A DNA stretch of 37,974 nt from an uncultured Clostridium sp. (GTDB taxonomy: Bacteria > Bacillota > Clostridia > Christensenellales > CAG-138). The stretch spans positions 1 to 37,974 of the forward strand of contig UQNF01000014.1 in assembly GCA_900542285.1 (NCBI GenBank), in the 5' to 3' direction. This document shows positions 23,295 through 31,477 of this stretch, in pieces (positions within the stretch are counted from its first letter, which is position 1; every line of letters starts with the position of its first letter). The notes beneath the pieces are model-generated. The model did not search any database. It saw nothing but the letters and a program-made list of their open reading frames with translations, and was not told where the DNA came from. Position numbers and translations under genes: made by a program.

Positions 23295-24095
23295 TTGGGT
23301 GGTTTCATTTTCTTTTTCATAATGGCTGTAATTATCGTGGTCATTACATCCATAGTTAAGGGGGTTAGGTCCTTCGGAACGCAGTACACCTCCGATATAG
23401 ACAACGAGCAGGCAGCAATGGAAGCCGAGCTTCTTCGAAAGCGGCAGGCTCAGACGGGCGAGGCCGCTTACGCAGCCGCAAAGGATCAGAGTACCTTCCG
23501 TCCTGCTCAGCAGACCCAGAGTTCAGGCTCCTTCCGTCCCGCTCAGCAGACCCAGAGTTCAGGCTCCTTCCGTCCCGCTCAGCAGACCCAGAGTTCAGGC
23601 TCATTCCGTCCTGCTCAGCAGCCGCAGAGTTCTGGCTCCTTCCGTACCGCTCAGCAGTCGCAGAGTTCTGGCTCCTTCCGTCCTGCCCAGCAGACCCAGA
23701 GTTCAGGCTCATTCCGTCCTGCTCAGCAGACGCAGGCTCCATCCGCATCTCAACAACGGTTTGACCCCTTTTTTCAGGGCTCGGACGGCAAGCCCCGTGT
23801 AACGCATTCGACGGCGGATTGCACCGGAGGCAGCATTCACGACGGTTACCACGAGGGAACCCCCGGCAAACAGGGCAGGTATAACCCTCCCTCCGCCGGA
23901 AGAGCAATGCCGGAGGGCGTACAGCTCCCCGGGGAAGACCACAGCATTCACTTCGCTCCCGTCAAAGAGGCTGACAAGGCCCCTGCCGCAAGCGGAGCGG
24001 ATAAGCTGATCGCCACGCTCGCAGGCAAGCCCTCCATAGTTCAGGGCGTTATCTGGGGCGAGATCCTCGGTAAACCCCGGAGTGAAATCGAATAA
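23295..24095 (+). CDS. Membrane protein with 12-residue tandem repeats
   Basis: This 266-aa protein of unknown function probably starts at TTG 23295 (SD AAAGGTGGTG close upstream); ATG 23322 is an alternative. An N-terminal membrane helix (~2-22) is followed by a Glu/Ala/Lys-rich segment. Seven copies of a 12-residue unit close to SSGSFRPAQQTQ follow (~66-147). The C-terminal part (~150-266) has CTGGSIHDGYHEG and a terminal IVQGVIWGEILGKPRSE helix. I believe the last motif recurs in unannotated Clostridia proteins, but I cannot verify that. Directly downstream of floA, it is probably part of the same transcript and membrane-located. Confidence 0.8.
   Translation: MGGFIFFFIMAVIIVVITSIVKGVRSFGTQYTSDIDNEQAAMEAELLRKRQAQTGEAAYAAAKDQSTFRPAQQTQSSGSFRPAQQTQSSGSFRPAQQTQSSGSFRPAQQPQSSGSFRTAQQSQSSGSFRPAQQTQSSGSFRPAQQTQAPSASQQRFDPFFQGSDGKPRVTHSTADCTGGSIHDGYHEGTPGKQGRYNPPSAGRAMPEGVQLPGEDHSIHFAPVKEADKAPAASGADKLIATLAGKPSIVQGVIWGEILGKPRSEIE
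23490..23735 (+). repeat. 36-bp in-frame minisatellite
   Basis: One partial (30 bp) and six full 36-bp units, consensus beginning AGTTCAGGCTCCTTCCGTCC, run uninterrupted. Several units are nearly identical at DNA level, which implies recent expansion. They encode the Ser/Gln-rich linker of the surrounding gene. Confidence 0.95.
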
Positions 24096-24105
24096 GGTTC
24101 ATCCC

Positions 24106-24135
24106 ATTGGGCATGAGCGAAAGCTTGTGCCCAAT
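24106..24135. other. GAAA-tetraloop hairpin
   Basis: A 13-bp stem (24106-24118 with 24123-24135, two G-T pairs) is closed by a GAAA loop, just after the repeat-protein gene. No T tract follows. It may end or protect the floA-operon mRNA. Confidence 0.6.
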
Positions 24136-24170
24136 AATTGTGTGGAAAATGTTAAATTTCCTTGGGATTC

Positions 24171-24198
24171 TTGACAAATCACACTATTCATGTAGAAT
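24171..24198 (+). promoter_or_regulatory. Promoter of the secreted pair
   Basis: TTGACA (24171-24176), a 16-bp spacer, then TAGAAT (24193-24198), about 50 bp before the start codon. Confidence 0.78.
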
Positions 24199-24248
24199 TG
24201 ATAATAAGGAATGTTTTCCGAAAGCGCGAAGAAAAGATGTGTTAATTA

Positions 24249-25097
24249 ATGAATAATTTGCATACATCGATAAAAATATCAATATCTATCCTTTCGGCAG
24301 TGTGCATTATTGCGGCACTGATATTTTCTATTCTGCCAACTGCCGGGTGTGGCCCTTCCGATGCGAATACGAGCGATGCGCCGAGCGAACAGCCAAGCCC
24401 GATACCGGACCCAACAAGTCTGCCCGTTCTGCCCGAAGGCAGCATTTGCGGCACGGATTCCTTCCCTGCCGATTATCTTCGCAGGATAAGTGACTGCAAG
24501 GACAAATACGATTTTTTCTCTGTTGAACTTGGCACAAGGCTCAGCGGCCATTCGATGGCAAAGGAATTTTTGTGCAGCATAAACTTCGTCCTGCCAAAGG
24601 GCTGGTTTTGCCTGTATTCCCCCATTTCTGATGAGGCCTATCTTGGCGGACTCAAAAACCTTTTTGACTCCAGGGTGTACATCTATAACGCATATGGGCG
24701 CTGTGTCGGTGCGCTTGGCATCCGGCGGAGCTCTACAAAATCCACGGATAGATTTGAATTGAACGAAGATATTCAGCTCTTTTTCAGCGATATCAATTCC
24801 GATCCGGACTACCGATTCACAACAGATGAGTACTATCTTCCGGTTTCCTTATCTACGCTGCAATTTGAAGACAGGTTCAGTGCGCCTGCGATAACCGAGG
24901 TGTTTTATTCCAAGGAATACCTTGAAATCTTAGCACGCGATTCCGAGTTCGATTTTATGAACCTTGGAATAATCTCCCGTCACGAAGGCGACAGCCTGTA
25001 TCTCTGCTTTGAATTTGATTCTCATGCGCTTGATTTTATTGAGTTGACTGATATAGCGAGATCGATCGTCTGGAAAAGTATTCAGGAGGCAGTATGA
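24249..25097 (+). CDS. Lipoprotein of unknown function
   Basis: This 282-aa protein has a lipoprotein signal with lipobox PTAGC (Cys34), then a Ser/Pro-rich linker (~36-62) and a soluble domain. I recognise no family. Its C-terminal half (VLPKGWFCLYSP, then SRVYIYNAYGRCVGALGIRR, then FEFDSHALDFIELTDIARSIVW) resembles the C-terminal part of the next gene, so the two share a domain. The SD is weak (AAGAAAAG). The next gene's ATG overlaps the stop, indicating coupled synthesis on the outer membrane face. Confidence 0.78.
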   Translation: MNNLHTSIKISISILSAVCIIAALIFSILPTAGCGPSDANTSDAPSEQPSPIPDPTSLPVLPEGSICGTDSFPADYLRRISDCKDKYDFFSVELGTRLSGHSMAKEFLCSINFVLPKGWFCLYSPISDEAYLGGLKNLFDSRVYIYNAYGRCVGALGIRRSSTKSTDRFELNEDIQLFFSDINSDPDYRFTTDEYYLPVSLSTLQFEDRFSAPAITEVFYSKEYLEILARDSEFDFMNLGIISRHEGDSLYLCFEFDSHALDFIELTDIARSIVWKSIQEAV

Positions 25098-26254
25098 AGC
25101 ATTGCGGTTCTGTTTTTAAGCTCATATGCATATGTCTGATGCTTTCACTCCTTGGAGTGAGCGGTATTCCTGCTTCAAGCGAAACATTCTCCGCATCGGA
25201 CGGCAAGCGTGAACTTATTGAGCATTACTTTGACTGCATAAACAATGGAGAATGGGAACAGTGGGCGGAGTGCTATGCGCCGGAATTTCGCTCCGACAGG
25301 CAGCTGTTTATTGGCAGCCTTCAGAATTTTGAATCCAATCTGGGCATTCTGACCGTGAACCACGCAGAAATACTTGGGATAACTCCCATCTCCCCCGGAT
25401 ATATCTGCTCACTTATGCCGGAGCTTGAGCCGTATTCCCTCGAACCCGATAATTTCGATTGCTTTCTTGTAAAGCTGAATGTCACCGTAAACGAGGAAAA
25501 CGATTCCTTCAGAAATGGTGAGAGCAGTCAGCTTATCGGGCTTGTTCGCATTGATGGGCAGTGGTTTGTCGCCGCACTGTGCGCCTGCCCCGAAAAGCTC
25601 CCCGAAGATGTGTACTATGAAGTCGATAACCCCATCAGTGCCGTAAAAAATTCGGTTATGAGCCGGCTTACCCTCGACTTTCCAAGATTGTCCTCCGCTT
25701 CGGATAAGACTCTGTTTTCCGCAAGCTTCCTCATGCCCGTCCGAAAGCGTTATCTTGCTTCCCCTGCTTATGACGGCTTCGCCGATGCGCCTTACATGCT
25801 TGAATGGCTTAGTGATGATACCGATAACTCCGTCTACTATCTGAACGATGGAAACGCTCAGATAGTCGGTGCCGTTGGTTTTTCTTACTGCAACAGTGTA
25901 TTGGGCGGAAAAATGCTCTTTGACTACTCCACCCCCGAATCGCTGATAATGCAAAACACTTATGTCGATCTCTTCTTGCAGGAATTTCCCCTCGACACTT
26001 ACGAAAGCATCGATCTTAAATCCTCCTTTGTGGAGATCCTTGATTTGAACGACGATTATTCGAGCGTGACAATATTGACCCGCTGCGAGCCGAGGCTGCT
26101 TGAAAACGGTGAGAGCAGCAGCGCAAATGTAGTCATTCTCAGCTATATTCCCAAGTTGGGTGTCTTTCTTGGTATCGAGCTTGATCCCTCCCATTTCACA
26201 GCAATGGAGATCGTCGATATCGCTTCAAGCATTGAATTTACATGGGGCGATTAA
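25094..26254 (+). CDS. Secreted protein of unknown function, partner of the preceding lipoprotein
   Basis: This 386-aa protein has an N-terminal signal peptide (~1-30, probably cleaved near ASSETF; no lipobox Cys). The N-terminal region (ELIEHYFDCINNGEWEQWAECYAPEF) resembles SnoaL/NTF2-like or DUF4829-type domains of secreted Firmicutes proteins, which is a weak assignment. The C-terminal half (ASFLMPVRKRYLASP, then NSVYYLNDGNAQIVGAVGFS, then IELDPSHFTAMEIVDIASSIEF) parallels that of the upstream lipoprotein. ATG 25094 overlaps the upstream TGA by 4 nt. A terminator follows at 26345. The role is unknown; joint action at the cell surface is inferred. Confidence 0.8.
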   Translation: MKHCGSVFKLICICLMLSLLGVSGIPASSETFSASDGKRELIEHYFDCINNGEWEQWAECYAPEFRSDRQLFIGSLQNFESNLGILTVNHAEILGITPISPGYICSLMPELEPYSLEPDNFDCFLVKLNVTVNEENDSFRNGESSQLIGLVRIDGQWFVAALCACPEKLPEDVYYEVDNPISAVKNSVMSRLTLDFPRLSSASDKTLFSASFLMPVRKRYLASPAYDGFADAPYMLEWLSDDTDNSVYYLNDGNAQIVGAVGFSYCNSVLGGKMLFDYSTPESLIMQNTYVDLFLQEFPLDTYESIDLKSSFVEILDLNDDYSSVTILTRCEPRLLENGESSSANVVILSYIPKLGVFLGIELDPSHFTAMEIVDIASSIEFTWGD

Positions 26255-26344
26255 GCTTTGCGCTGATATTGGCGAGGTCATTCACGCATTTCGCTCACTT
26301 ATTCATGACTCTGATATTATAAAATATTCGTTCTTCAAATAAAG

Positions 26345-26380
26345 AAGGCAAGCAGCGTTTAAGCGTTCCTTGCCTTTTTT
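26345..26380. terminator. Terminator between convergent genes
   Basis: The outer stem AAGGCAAG (26345-26352) and CTTGCCTT (26369-26376) is followed by T residues on plus. The minus side is A/T-rich beyond the stem (TCTTTATTTG), so it may also serve the trkA-like gene. Confidence 0.8.
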
Positions 26381-26415
26381 CAATATCTGCTTCACCTAAC
26401 CCAATGGGCTAGCAA

Positions 26416-27789
26416 TTATCTTGAAATAATATCGTTTATGGTGTTGAGGTTATTATCCTTAGCGGCGATAACGATGACATGATCTCCGGGGCGAATATCG
26501 CTGCTTCCGTCAGGAATAAACATCTCGCCGTCACGAATGATCGCAGCGATAACGATACCCTTTTTGAGTGTAAAATCCTTGGATTTCAGCTGTATTCCCT
26601 TCTTTGCAAAGTTGTCATAGGCAATGAACTCGATAGCCTCCGCCCTGCCGTCCGCAATCTGATAATACCTGTTAATATCGTTGCCCTCATCGTTATAGAC
26701 GGTGATATTTTTGATAAAACGCTTAATCTTTTCGACCGATATCACATCGGGCGATACGGTAATATCCATGCTTACCTTTGTAAGCAGATGCTCTATCGAC
26801 GGTGAATCTACCTTCGTAATGATGGACTTAATCCCACAGTACCACGCAAACAGCGATATTACCAGGTTCTTTTCGTCCGAATCCGTTATCGATACGCACA
26901 CATCGGCGAACTTTATCCCCTCTTCAAGCAAGACGTTGTCATCAATGCCGTCGCCGCATGCGATCTCCGCAGTCGGAAGCTGCGTTGAAAGCTCTATGCA
27001 CCGTTTTTTATCCTTTTCAAGGATAATCACCTGCTTTTTCTCCTTGAGAAGCATTTCGGCAAGGTTGCGCCCCGTTGTGCCGCATCCAACCAGGAACACC
27101 TTCTTCACGGGTTTCCGCATCATGCCGAGCTTCATCATGACTTGGCTCGTATGCTTGCTCGGAACGATTATCTCAATGGAGTCCCCTTCCTTCAGCATAA
27201 AATCACCCTTGGGAATATGTACTTTGCCGTCCCTGATGACAATGCCAACCAGCATATCCACGCCGAAATGAGGCTTTATCATGCTGAGCGGCTTTCCCAT
27301 CAGAAAGCTGTCACGGTCGATACCCACTTTGAGCATTACGGCATCGTTCCCGAAGAACGCCTCAGCCTTCACCGTGCCCGGAAGCCCTATCTGCATTGCG
27401 ATCTCCAAAGCGGTATCCCATTTCGGATTTACTATGGCGTCTATCTTGAATTCATTCTTCAGATAGGCGTTTTCCTCAAAAAACTCATTATTATAGAGGC
27501 GCGCCGCAGTGTAGCACGCTCCGCATTTTTTGGCGACCGCGCAAATCATGATGTTCACCTCGTCCGTGGGCGTCAGTGCGACAACGATATCCGCCAGATC
27601 CGCCCCGGCCTCCATAAGAACGCTGCGCGAAGCTCCGCTTCCGCATATTCCGCTCACATCAAAGCGATCGGTCACGCTTTCAACCAGCTCTCCGTCCCTG
27701 TCGATCACGACCACCTCATGGCCTTCCGCGGCAGCATATTCCGCCAGCATCTGTCCAACTTGGCCAAGTCCAACGATTATTATTTTCAT
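26416..27789 (-). CDS. trkA: TrkA-type double-RCK NAD-binding regulator
   Basis: This 457-aa cytosolic protein has the full TrkA layout: RCK_N (GLGQVGQMLAEYAAAEGHEVVVIDRD, ~7-32), RCK_C (~140-220), a second RCK_N (LVGCGTTGRNLAEMLLKEKKQVIILEKD, ~231-260) and a second RCK_C (~370-455). TrkA rings normally gate the K+ channel TrkH using NAD(H)/nucleotides. No trkH is nearby. Instead its ATG overlaps the stop of a CPA1 antiporter (ATGA), so the likely partner here is that antiporter. The trkA symbol reflects sequence similarity, not proven K+ uptake. Confidence 0.93.
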   Translation of the reverse strand: MKIIIVGLGQVGQMLAEYAAAEGHEVVVIDRDGELVESVTDRFDVSGICGSGASRSVLMEAGADLADIVVALTPTDEVNIMICAVAKKCGACYTAARLYNNEFFEENAYLKNEFKIDAIVNPKWDTALEIAMQIGLPGTVKAEAFFGNDAVMLKVGIDRDSFLMGKPLSMIKPHFGVDMLVGIVIRDGKVHIPKGDFMLKEGDSIEIIVPSKHTSQVMMKLGMMRKPVKKVFLVGCGTTGRNLAEMLLKEKKQVIILEKDKKRCIELSTQLPTAEIACGDGIDDNVLLEEGIKFADVCVSITDSDEKNLVISLFAWYCGIKSIITKVDSPSIEHLLTKVSMDITVSPDVISVEKIKRFIKNITVYNDEGNDINRYYQIADGRAEAIEFIAYDNFAKKGIQLKSKDFTLKKGIVIAAIIRDGEMFIPDGSSDIRPGDHVIVIAAKDNNLNTINDIISR

Positions 27790-29090
27790 CTTGCCCTCCT
27801 TTTCACGGCCTCCGTGCCCAGACGCTTAGCCTTATGAGCTTCCAGCCTGCCGTAAACCCTTTTGATGGTCAGTCCCTGTACCAGCACGGTAAAGAAGATG
27901 GTGGCATAGGCTGCATTTAGCACCATCAGATATGTGCCGGTATCCAAAAACTCCTTTGTACTCATAGCAAGCGCCAGCGACAGGCCTCCCTTGAGTGCGC
28001 ACCATGTCATCAGCGTTACGAACTCCATCATACTGTAACCGCCCGGTATCCTGTTCCTCCGCAGCATTGCGCTTGCCGTCCAGACCCCGACAAACCTTGA
28101 AATGATAACGCATATGATGCCTGCCGGAAGCACGAACCAGATATAGGAGCTGAAGCTGATGCCAAGGAAGGATATCGCAATCAGCACAAACAGCACCGCA
28201 TTCAATATGTGGTCAATAATATCCCAGAAATTATCATAAAGATTCTCCGGATCGGTGACCTCACGCCTTCTCGAAATGCTGCCCATTTGATAGGACATAT
28301 ACATTCCGCAGACTACGGAAGCGATCACGCCCGAAAAACCAAGCTTTTCGCAAATCAAATACACCACAGAAACATCGAGTACGCTTATCAGGATCTGCAT
28401 TGTCGGATTCTTGGTCAGCTTCATGAGCCTGAACAGCAGGAACGACACCGCAAACGCTACCGCCAGCGCCCCCAGAACCTCCTTAAGCATAACGAGCAGG
28501 AAATTGCTCTCGCCGTTCTGGCTAACTATGCTTTTTACAAATACGAACAACGCAACTCCCGTGCCGTCATTGAAAAGGGATTCGCTTTCGATGACCGATG
28601 TAACGTTTTTTGATAGTCCCAGCTTGTTCAGTATCCCGGTCGCGGCTATGGGGTCGGTCGGCGATACGATACAGCCAAGCAATATGCACACCCAGATGTC
28701 CAGCCTTATCCCTGCCAGCCTTGCCGCAAGATAGAATAATGCGCCATAGAGAACCGAGGATATTATCGTTGTCAACAGCGCAAGAAGGCACACCGGCTTG
28801 ATGTTAGTCCTGAATTTATGCAGATTGACCTTGCTCGCTCCCGCAAACAGCATGAAGCAGAGCACAAAATCCATAAGATATTTCTCAAAATCGAAAGAAC
28901 CAAGCTCTTTGAGTTTTTCCCCAAGCCCCTCCATTCCGGGGATCCTGCTCAGAATAAGCAGTACCGCGCATATCGCTACGGAGAACAGCACCAGCGCTAT
29001 ATCGCTCTGAAGATGTATCAACTTTTCGTTGACCACACCGATCACCACTATCGTCAGCAGGATCAGTATCACCAGTTCCATTGTCACCAT
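27786..29090 (-). CDS. CPA1-type cation:proton antiporter (NhaP-like)
   Basis: This 434-aa integral membrane exchanger of Na+ or K+ for H+ has CPA1 hallmarks: FMLFAGASKVNL, LLGCIVSPTDPIAATGILNKLG (~138-159), the paired Asn-Asp motif ESESLFNDGTGVALFVFV (~167-184) and CALKGGLSLALAMS near the end. About 12 helices are present, and the C-terminus is short, without a regulatory tail. The downstream double-RCK gene is coupled by a 4-nt overlap and may supply that function. ATG 29090 has the SD GGAGG seven nt upstream; an in-frame ATG three codons in is also possible. Confidence 0.94.
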   Translation of the reverse strand: MVTMELVILILLTIVVIGVVNEKLIHLQSDIALVLFSVAICAVLLILSRIPGMEGLGEKLKELGSFDFEKYLMDFVLCFMLFAGASKVNLHKFRTNIKPVCLLALLTTIISSVLYGALFYLAARLAGIRLDIWVCILLGCIVSPTDPIAATGILNKLGLSKNVTSVIESESLFNDGTGVALFVFVKSIVSQNGESNFLLVMLKEVLGALAVAFAVSFLLFRLMKLTKNPTMQILISVLDVSVVYLICEKLGFSGVIASVVCGMYMSYQMGSISRRREVTDPENLYDNFWDIIDHILNAVLFVLIAISFLGISFSSYIWFVLPAGIICVIISRFVGVWTASAMLRRNRIPGGYSMMEFVTLMTWCALKGGLSLALAMSTKEFLDTGTYLMVLNAAYATIFFTVLVQGLTIKRVYGRLEAHKAKRLGTEAVKRRAR

Positions 29091-29123
29091 CTCCGCACCT
29101 CCGTTTCCAATGGCCTTTGCTGC

Positions 29124-29152
29124 ATTATATCATAAATGATTGCATTTTTGAA
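29124..29152 (-). promoter_or_regulatory. Promoter of the CPA1-trkA operon
   Basis: A perfect TATAAT (29129-29124) has a moderate -35, TTCAAA (29152-29147), with a 17-bp spacer. Confidence 0.6.
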
Positions 29153-29164
29153 TGCGTTTCGTCG

Positions 29165-29222
29165 CATTCCTGCCGAAAAAGAACACGGTGTGCTGCGGTC
29201 AAGCCTTGCCGTATCACGCCGT
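29165..29222 (-). terminator. Possible terminator after mscS
   Basis: A long imperfect hairpin (ACGGCGTG with CACACCGT, 29222-29185) is followed on minus by TTCTTTTTC. Confidence 0.45.
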
Positions 29223-29234
29223 AATTGTCGCTTT

Positions 29235-30086
29235 CTATTTGGTTATCCTCATAGTATTTAGCGCCGGAGCAATGTCATGCTCCACAAACGCAGTGCGCAG
29301 ATCCTCCTGCAAATCGTTATATAGGGTGAAATAATCTTCGGTTTTGCACCATACGCGGACGGTATAATTGAGTTTTCCGTCTGTGCAATCGTTAAGCCTC
29401 ACAAACGGCTCGGGTTCCTTCATAGCAAGGTCTTCGCAATCGATAACATTTCGAATTATTTCCTTGACCTTTTCACTGTCGCAGGAAGCGCTTGCCGATA
29501 CCGTGATATCCACCCTCCTCGTTTCATAGGACGAGAAGTTAACTATGTTCGCATTCGAGAGCGTGCCGTTTGGCACTACTATCCTGCGGTTATCCACAGT
29601 TTTTAGGGTGGTATAGAATGCTCCTATATCCTCAACCGTGCCGGAATTTCCCGAAGCCTCGATATAGTCACCTACATGGAAGGGCTTATATGCAAGCAGC
29701 ATTATTCCTCCGGCGATATTGGTAAGGCTCCCCTGCAGTGCGAGGCCAATGGCAAGCGTTACGCTGCTGATAAGCGTTGCGATCGAAGCCGTCGGTATCC
29801 CGAGGACTACTATAACAAGCGCTATCACGGCAAGATACAGCAGGTACTTCACTACCCATTTGGATATTCCCTGAATATCCTTGTTCACACGATTGAACGC
29901 CTTGCTCTTCTCATATGCCTTTATCAGCTTCCTTGCAAGCGGAATCCCGATAATTACTATCAGTATGGCTGCGATTATCCTAAGTCCCGAGTGCACTGCA
30001 AAGTCTTTAAGATACTCCCAAGCTTTGCTGAAAAAATCCGATTCGGGCATAATACCGCGCCCGATGCTTTTCATAAGAAAACACAT
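29235..30086 (-). CDS. mscS: Small-conductance mechanosensitive channel MscS
   Basis: MscS releases solutes on hypo-osmotic shock. The 283-aa protein has three N-terminal helices (~35-110). The pore helix TM3 is rich in Ala/Gly (LISSVTLAIGLALQGSLTNIAGGIMLLAYKPFHVGDYIE), followed by the beta domain (GTVEDIGAFYTTLKTVDNRRIVVPNGTLSNANIVNFS) and a C-terminal alpha/beta domain. The length matches the E. coli protein (286 aa). The SD GGAGG is 10 nt before ATG 30086. A downstream ATG at 30050 (MPESDFF) is an alternative start. It is upstream of the CPA1/RCK pair on the same strand. Confidence 0.96.
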   Translation of the reverse strand: MCFLMKSIGRGIMPESDFFSKAWEYLKDFAVHSGLRIIAAILIVIIGIPLARKLIKAYEKSKAFNRVNKDIQGISKWVVKYLLYLAVIALVIVVLGIPTASIATLISSVTLAIGLALQGSLTNIAGGIMLLAYKPFHVGDYIEASGNSGTVEDIGAFYTTLKTVDNRRIVVPNGTLSNANIVNFSSYETRRVDITVSASASCDSEKVKEIIRNVIDCEDLAMKEPEPFVRLNDCTDGKLNYTVRVWCKTEDYFTLYNDLQEDLRTAFVEHDIAPALNTMRITK

Positions 30087-30116
30087 TTTCTGTTTTCCTC
30101 CAAACCGTTTTCTCTG

Positions 30117-30122
30117 ATTATA
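30117..30122 (-). promoter_or_regulatory. Putative -10 element of mscS
   Basis: TATAAT on minus, about 30 bp upstream of the start codon. No good -35 is visible. Confidence 0.4.
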
Positions 30123-30197
30123 GCACTTTAGGCCCTTCTGATACAGCCCATTATGGTATATTGCAAATCGGCACTATCGGTCGCGCAGCGTGAATAA

Positions 30198-30226
30198 TTG
30201 ACGAATAACGCATAATCTGCTAAAAT
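30198..30226 (+). promoter_or_regulatory. Promoter of the DUF362-ferredoxin gene
   Basis: TTGACG (30198-30203), a 17-bp spacer, then TAAAAT (30221-30226). Confidence 0.75.
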
Positions 30227-30263
30227 ATACCTATATCATAACCCTTATTTATTCGGAGTTATT

Positions 30264-31409
30264 ATGGAAAAATATAATGCGAGCGTTGTTTCATGTCTCG
30301 ACTACGACCAAGCAACCGTTGCCGCTGCCATGGATGCCGCTATTTCCGCCATCGATGGGCTTGATTGGGTCAAGCCCGGCATGAGGATACTCATCAAGGC
30401 CAACCTTGTTTCTGCTATGAAGCCCGAAGAAGCCGCAACGACACATCCTGCGCTTATCTGTGAGCTTGTTAAGAGGCTTACGACTTTGGGCGCCAAGGCA
30501 GTTATCGGCGATAGTCCCGGGGGCTTTTTTACAGTCGCTGCGCTAAATCATAACTACAACACCACCGAGATGACCCGTGCGGAGGAATTGGGCGCCGAGC
30601 TTAACCGCAACGTGGCTTCAAAGACAGTGGAGATCGACGGTGTTGCCATGAAGAGCCTCACCTATACGAGCTATATTGACGATTGCGATGCGATGATAGA
30701 CTTCTGCAAGCTCAAATCCCACGGCATGGTTGGTATGAGCGGCGCGGTCAAGAATCTTTACGGCGTCATTCCGGGGATGCTAAAGCCGGAGACGCATTAC
30801 CTATACCCCGACATGAACGATTTTGCGAACATGCTTGTGGATATAAACGAGCATTTCAAGCCCCGTTTGACACTTGTCGATGCCGTCGTAGGCATGGAGG
30901 GCAATGGACCCACAGCCGGAACGCCCAAGAAGATCGGCGTTCTCATCGCCGCAAGAACCACTCACTCTGCCGACCTGGTAGCCGCGCATATCATAGGGCT
31001 CGATCCCATGGATGTTCCGACCATACGCGCCGGAATAGAGCGTAAACTGATCCCGGCAGACTATCGGGAGCTGCCCGTTTGCGGCAGCGTTGAAGCTCTC
31101 AGCGTTCGGGATTTCGATGTTTCCGCGCCCAAAGGGGTCAAATTCTTGGGCGGAACCAAGTTCCTTATCACCCAACGGTTTATCGAAGCCTGCTTTACCA
31201 ACAAGCCCCTGCCCAAGAAAAAACTCTGTATCGGCTGCAAAAAGTGCGCAGGACTATGCCCTGCCCATGCGATAACGATGGTAAAGGGCAAACCTCATAT
31301 CGACAGAAAAAAGTGCATACGCTGCTTCTGCTGTCAGGAGTTCTGTCCAAAAGCCGCCATGGTTGTACACAGGCCCCTGGTTGCACGCCTGCTGCAGCGC
31401 AAACGCTGA
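30264..31409 (+). CDS. DUF362 domain protein with C-terminal 2[4Fe-4S] ferredoxin
   Basis: This 381-aa protein has an N-terminal DUF362 domain (GMRILIKANLVSA, TTHPALICELVKRL, AVIGDSPGG, FCKLKSHGMVGMSGAVKNLYGVIPG) and a C-terminal ferredoxin module. The module has two cluster motifs, CIGCKKCAGLCP (~340-351) and CIRCFCCQEFCP (~366-377). The biochemical role of DUF362 is not established; such proteins are presumed redox or Fe-S-related enzymes. It is a separate transcription unit upstream of a TtcA-like gene, which also needs an Fe-S cluster. SD CGGAG precedes ATG 30264. Confidence 0.92.
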   Translation: MEKYNASVVSCLDYDQATVAAAMDAAISAIDGLDWVKPGMRILIKANLVSAMKPEEAATTHPALICELVKRLTTLGAKAVIGDSPGGFFTVAALNHNYNTTEMTRAEELGAELNRNVASKTVEIDGVAMKSLTYTSYIDDCDAMIDFCKLKSHGMVGMSGAVKNLYGVIPGMLKPETHYLYPDMNDFANMLVDINEHFKPRLTLVDAVVGMEGNGPTAGTPKKIGVLIAARTTHSADLVAAHIIGLDPMDVPTIRAGIERKLIPADYRELPVCGSVEALSVRDFDVSAPKGVKFLGGTKFLITQRFIEACFTNKPLPKKKLCIGCKKCAGLCPAHAITMVKGKPHIDRKKCIRCFCCQEFCPKAAMVVHRPLVARLLQRKR

Positions 31410-31477
31410 CTTTTGCTATACAAAAATCCTCTGTTGTTGTATAATTATCAGAAATCTATAAAGAATGGGCAACTTAA

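Noticed and set aside
23490..23735. Regular 36-bp direct repeats resembling a CRISPR array
   Set aside because: The units abut with no spacers, keep the reading frame and encode a 12-residue repeat. No cas genes are present.
24106..24135. Riboswitch aptamer upstream of the lipoprotein gene
   Set aside because: Only a single simple hairpin is present and it precedes the gene's promoter, so it is not in that mRNA's leader.
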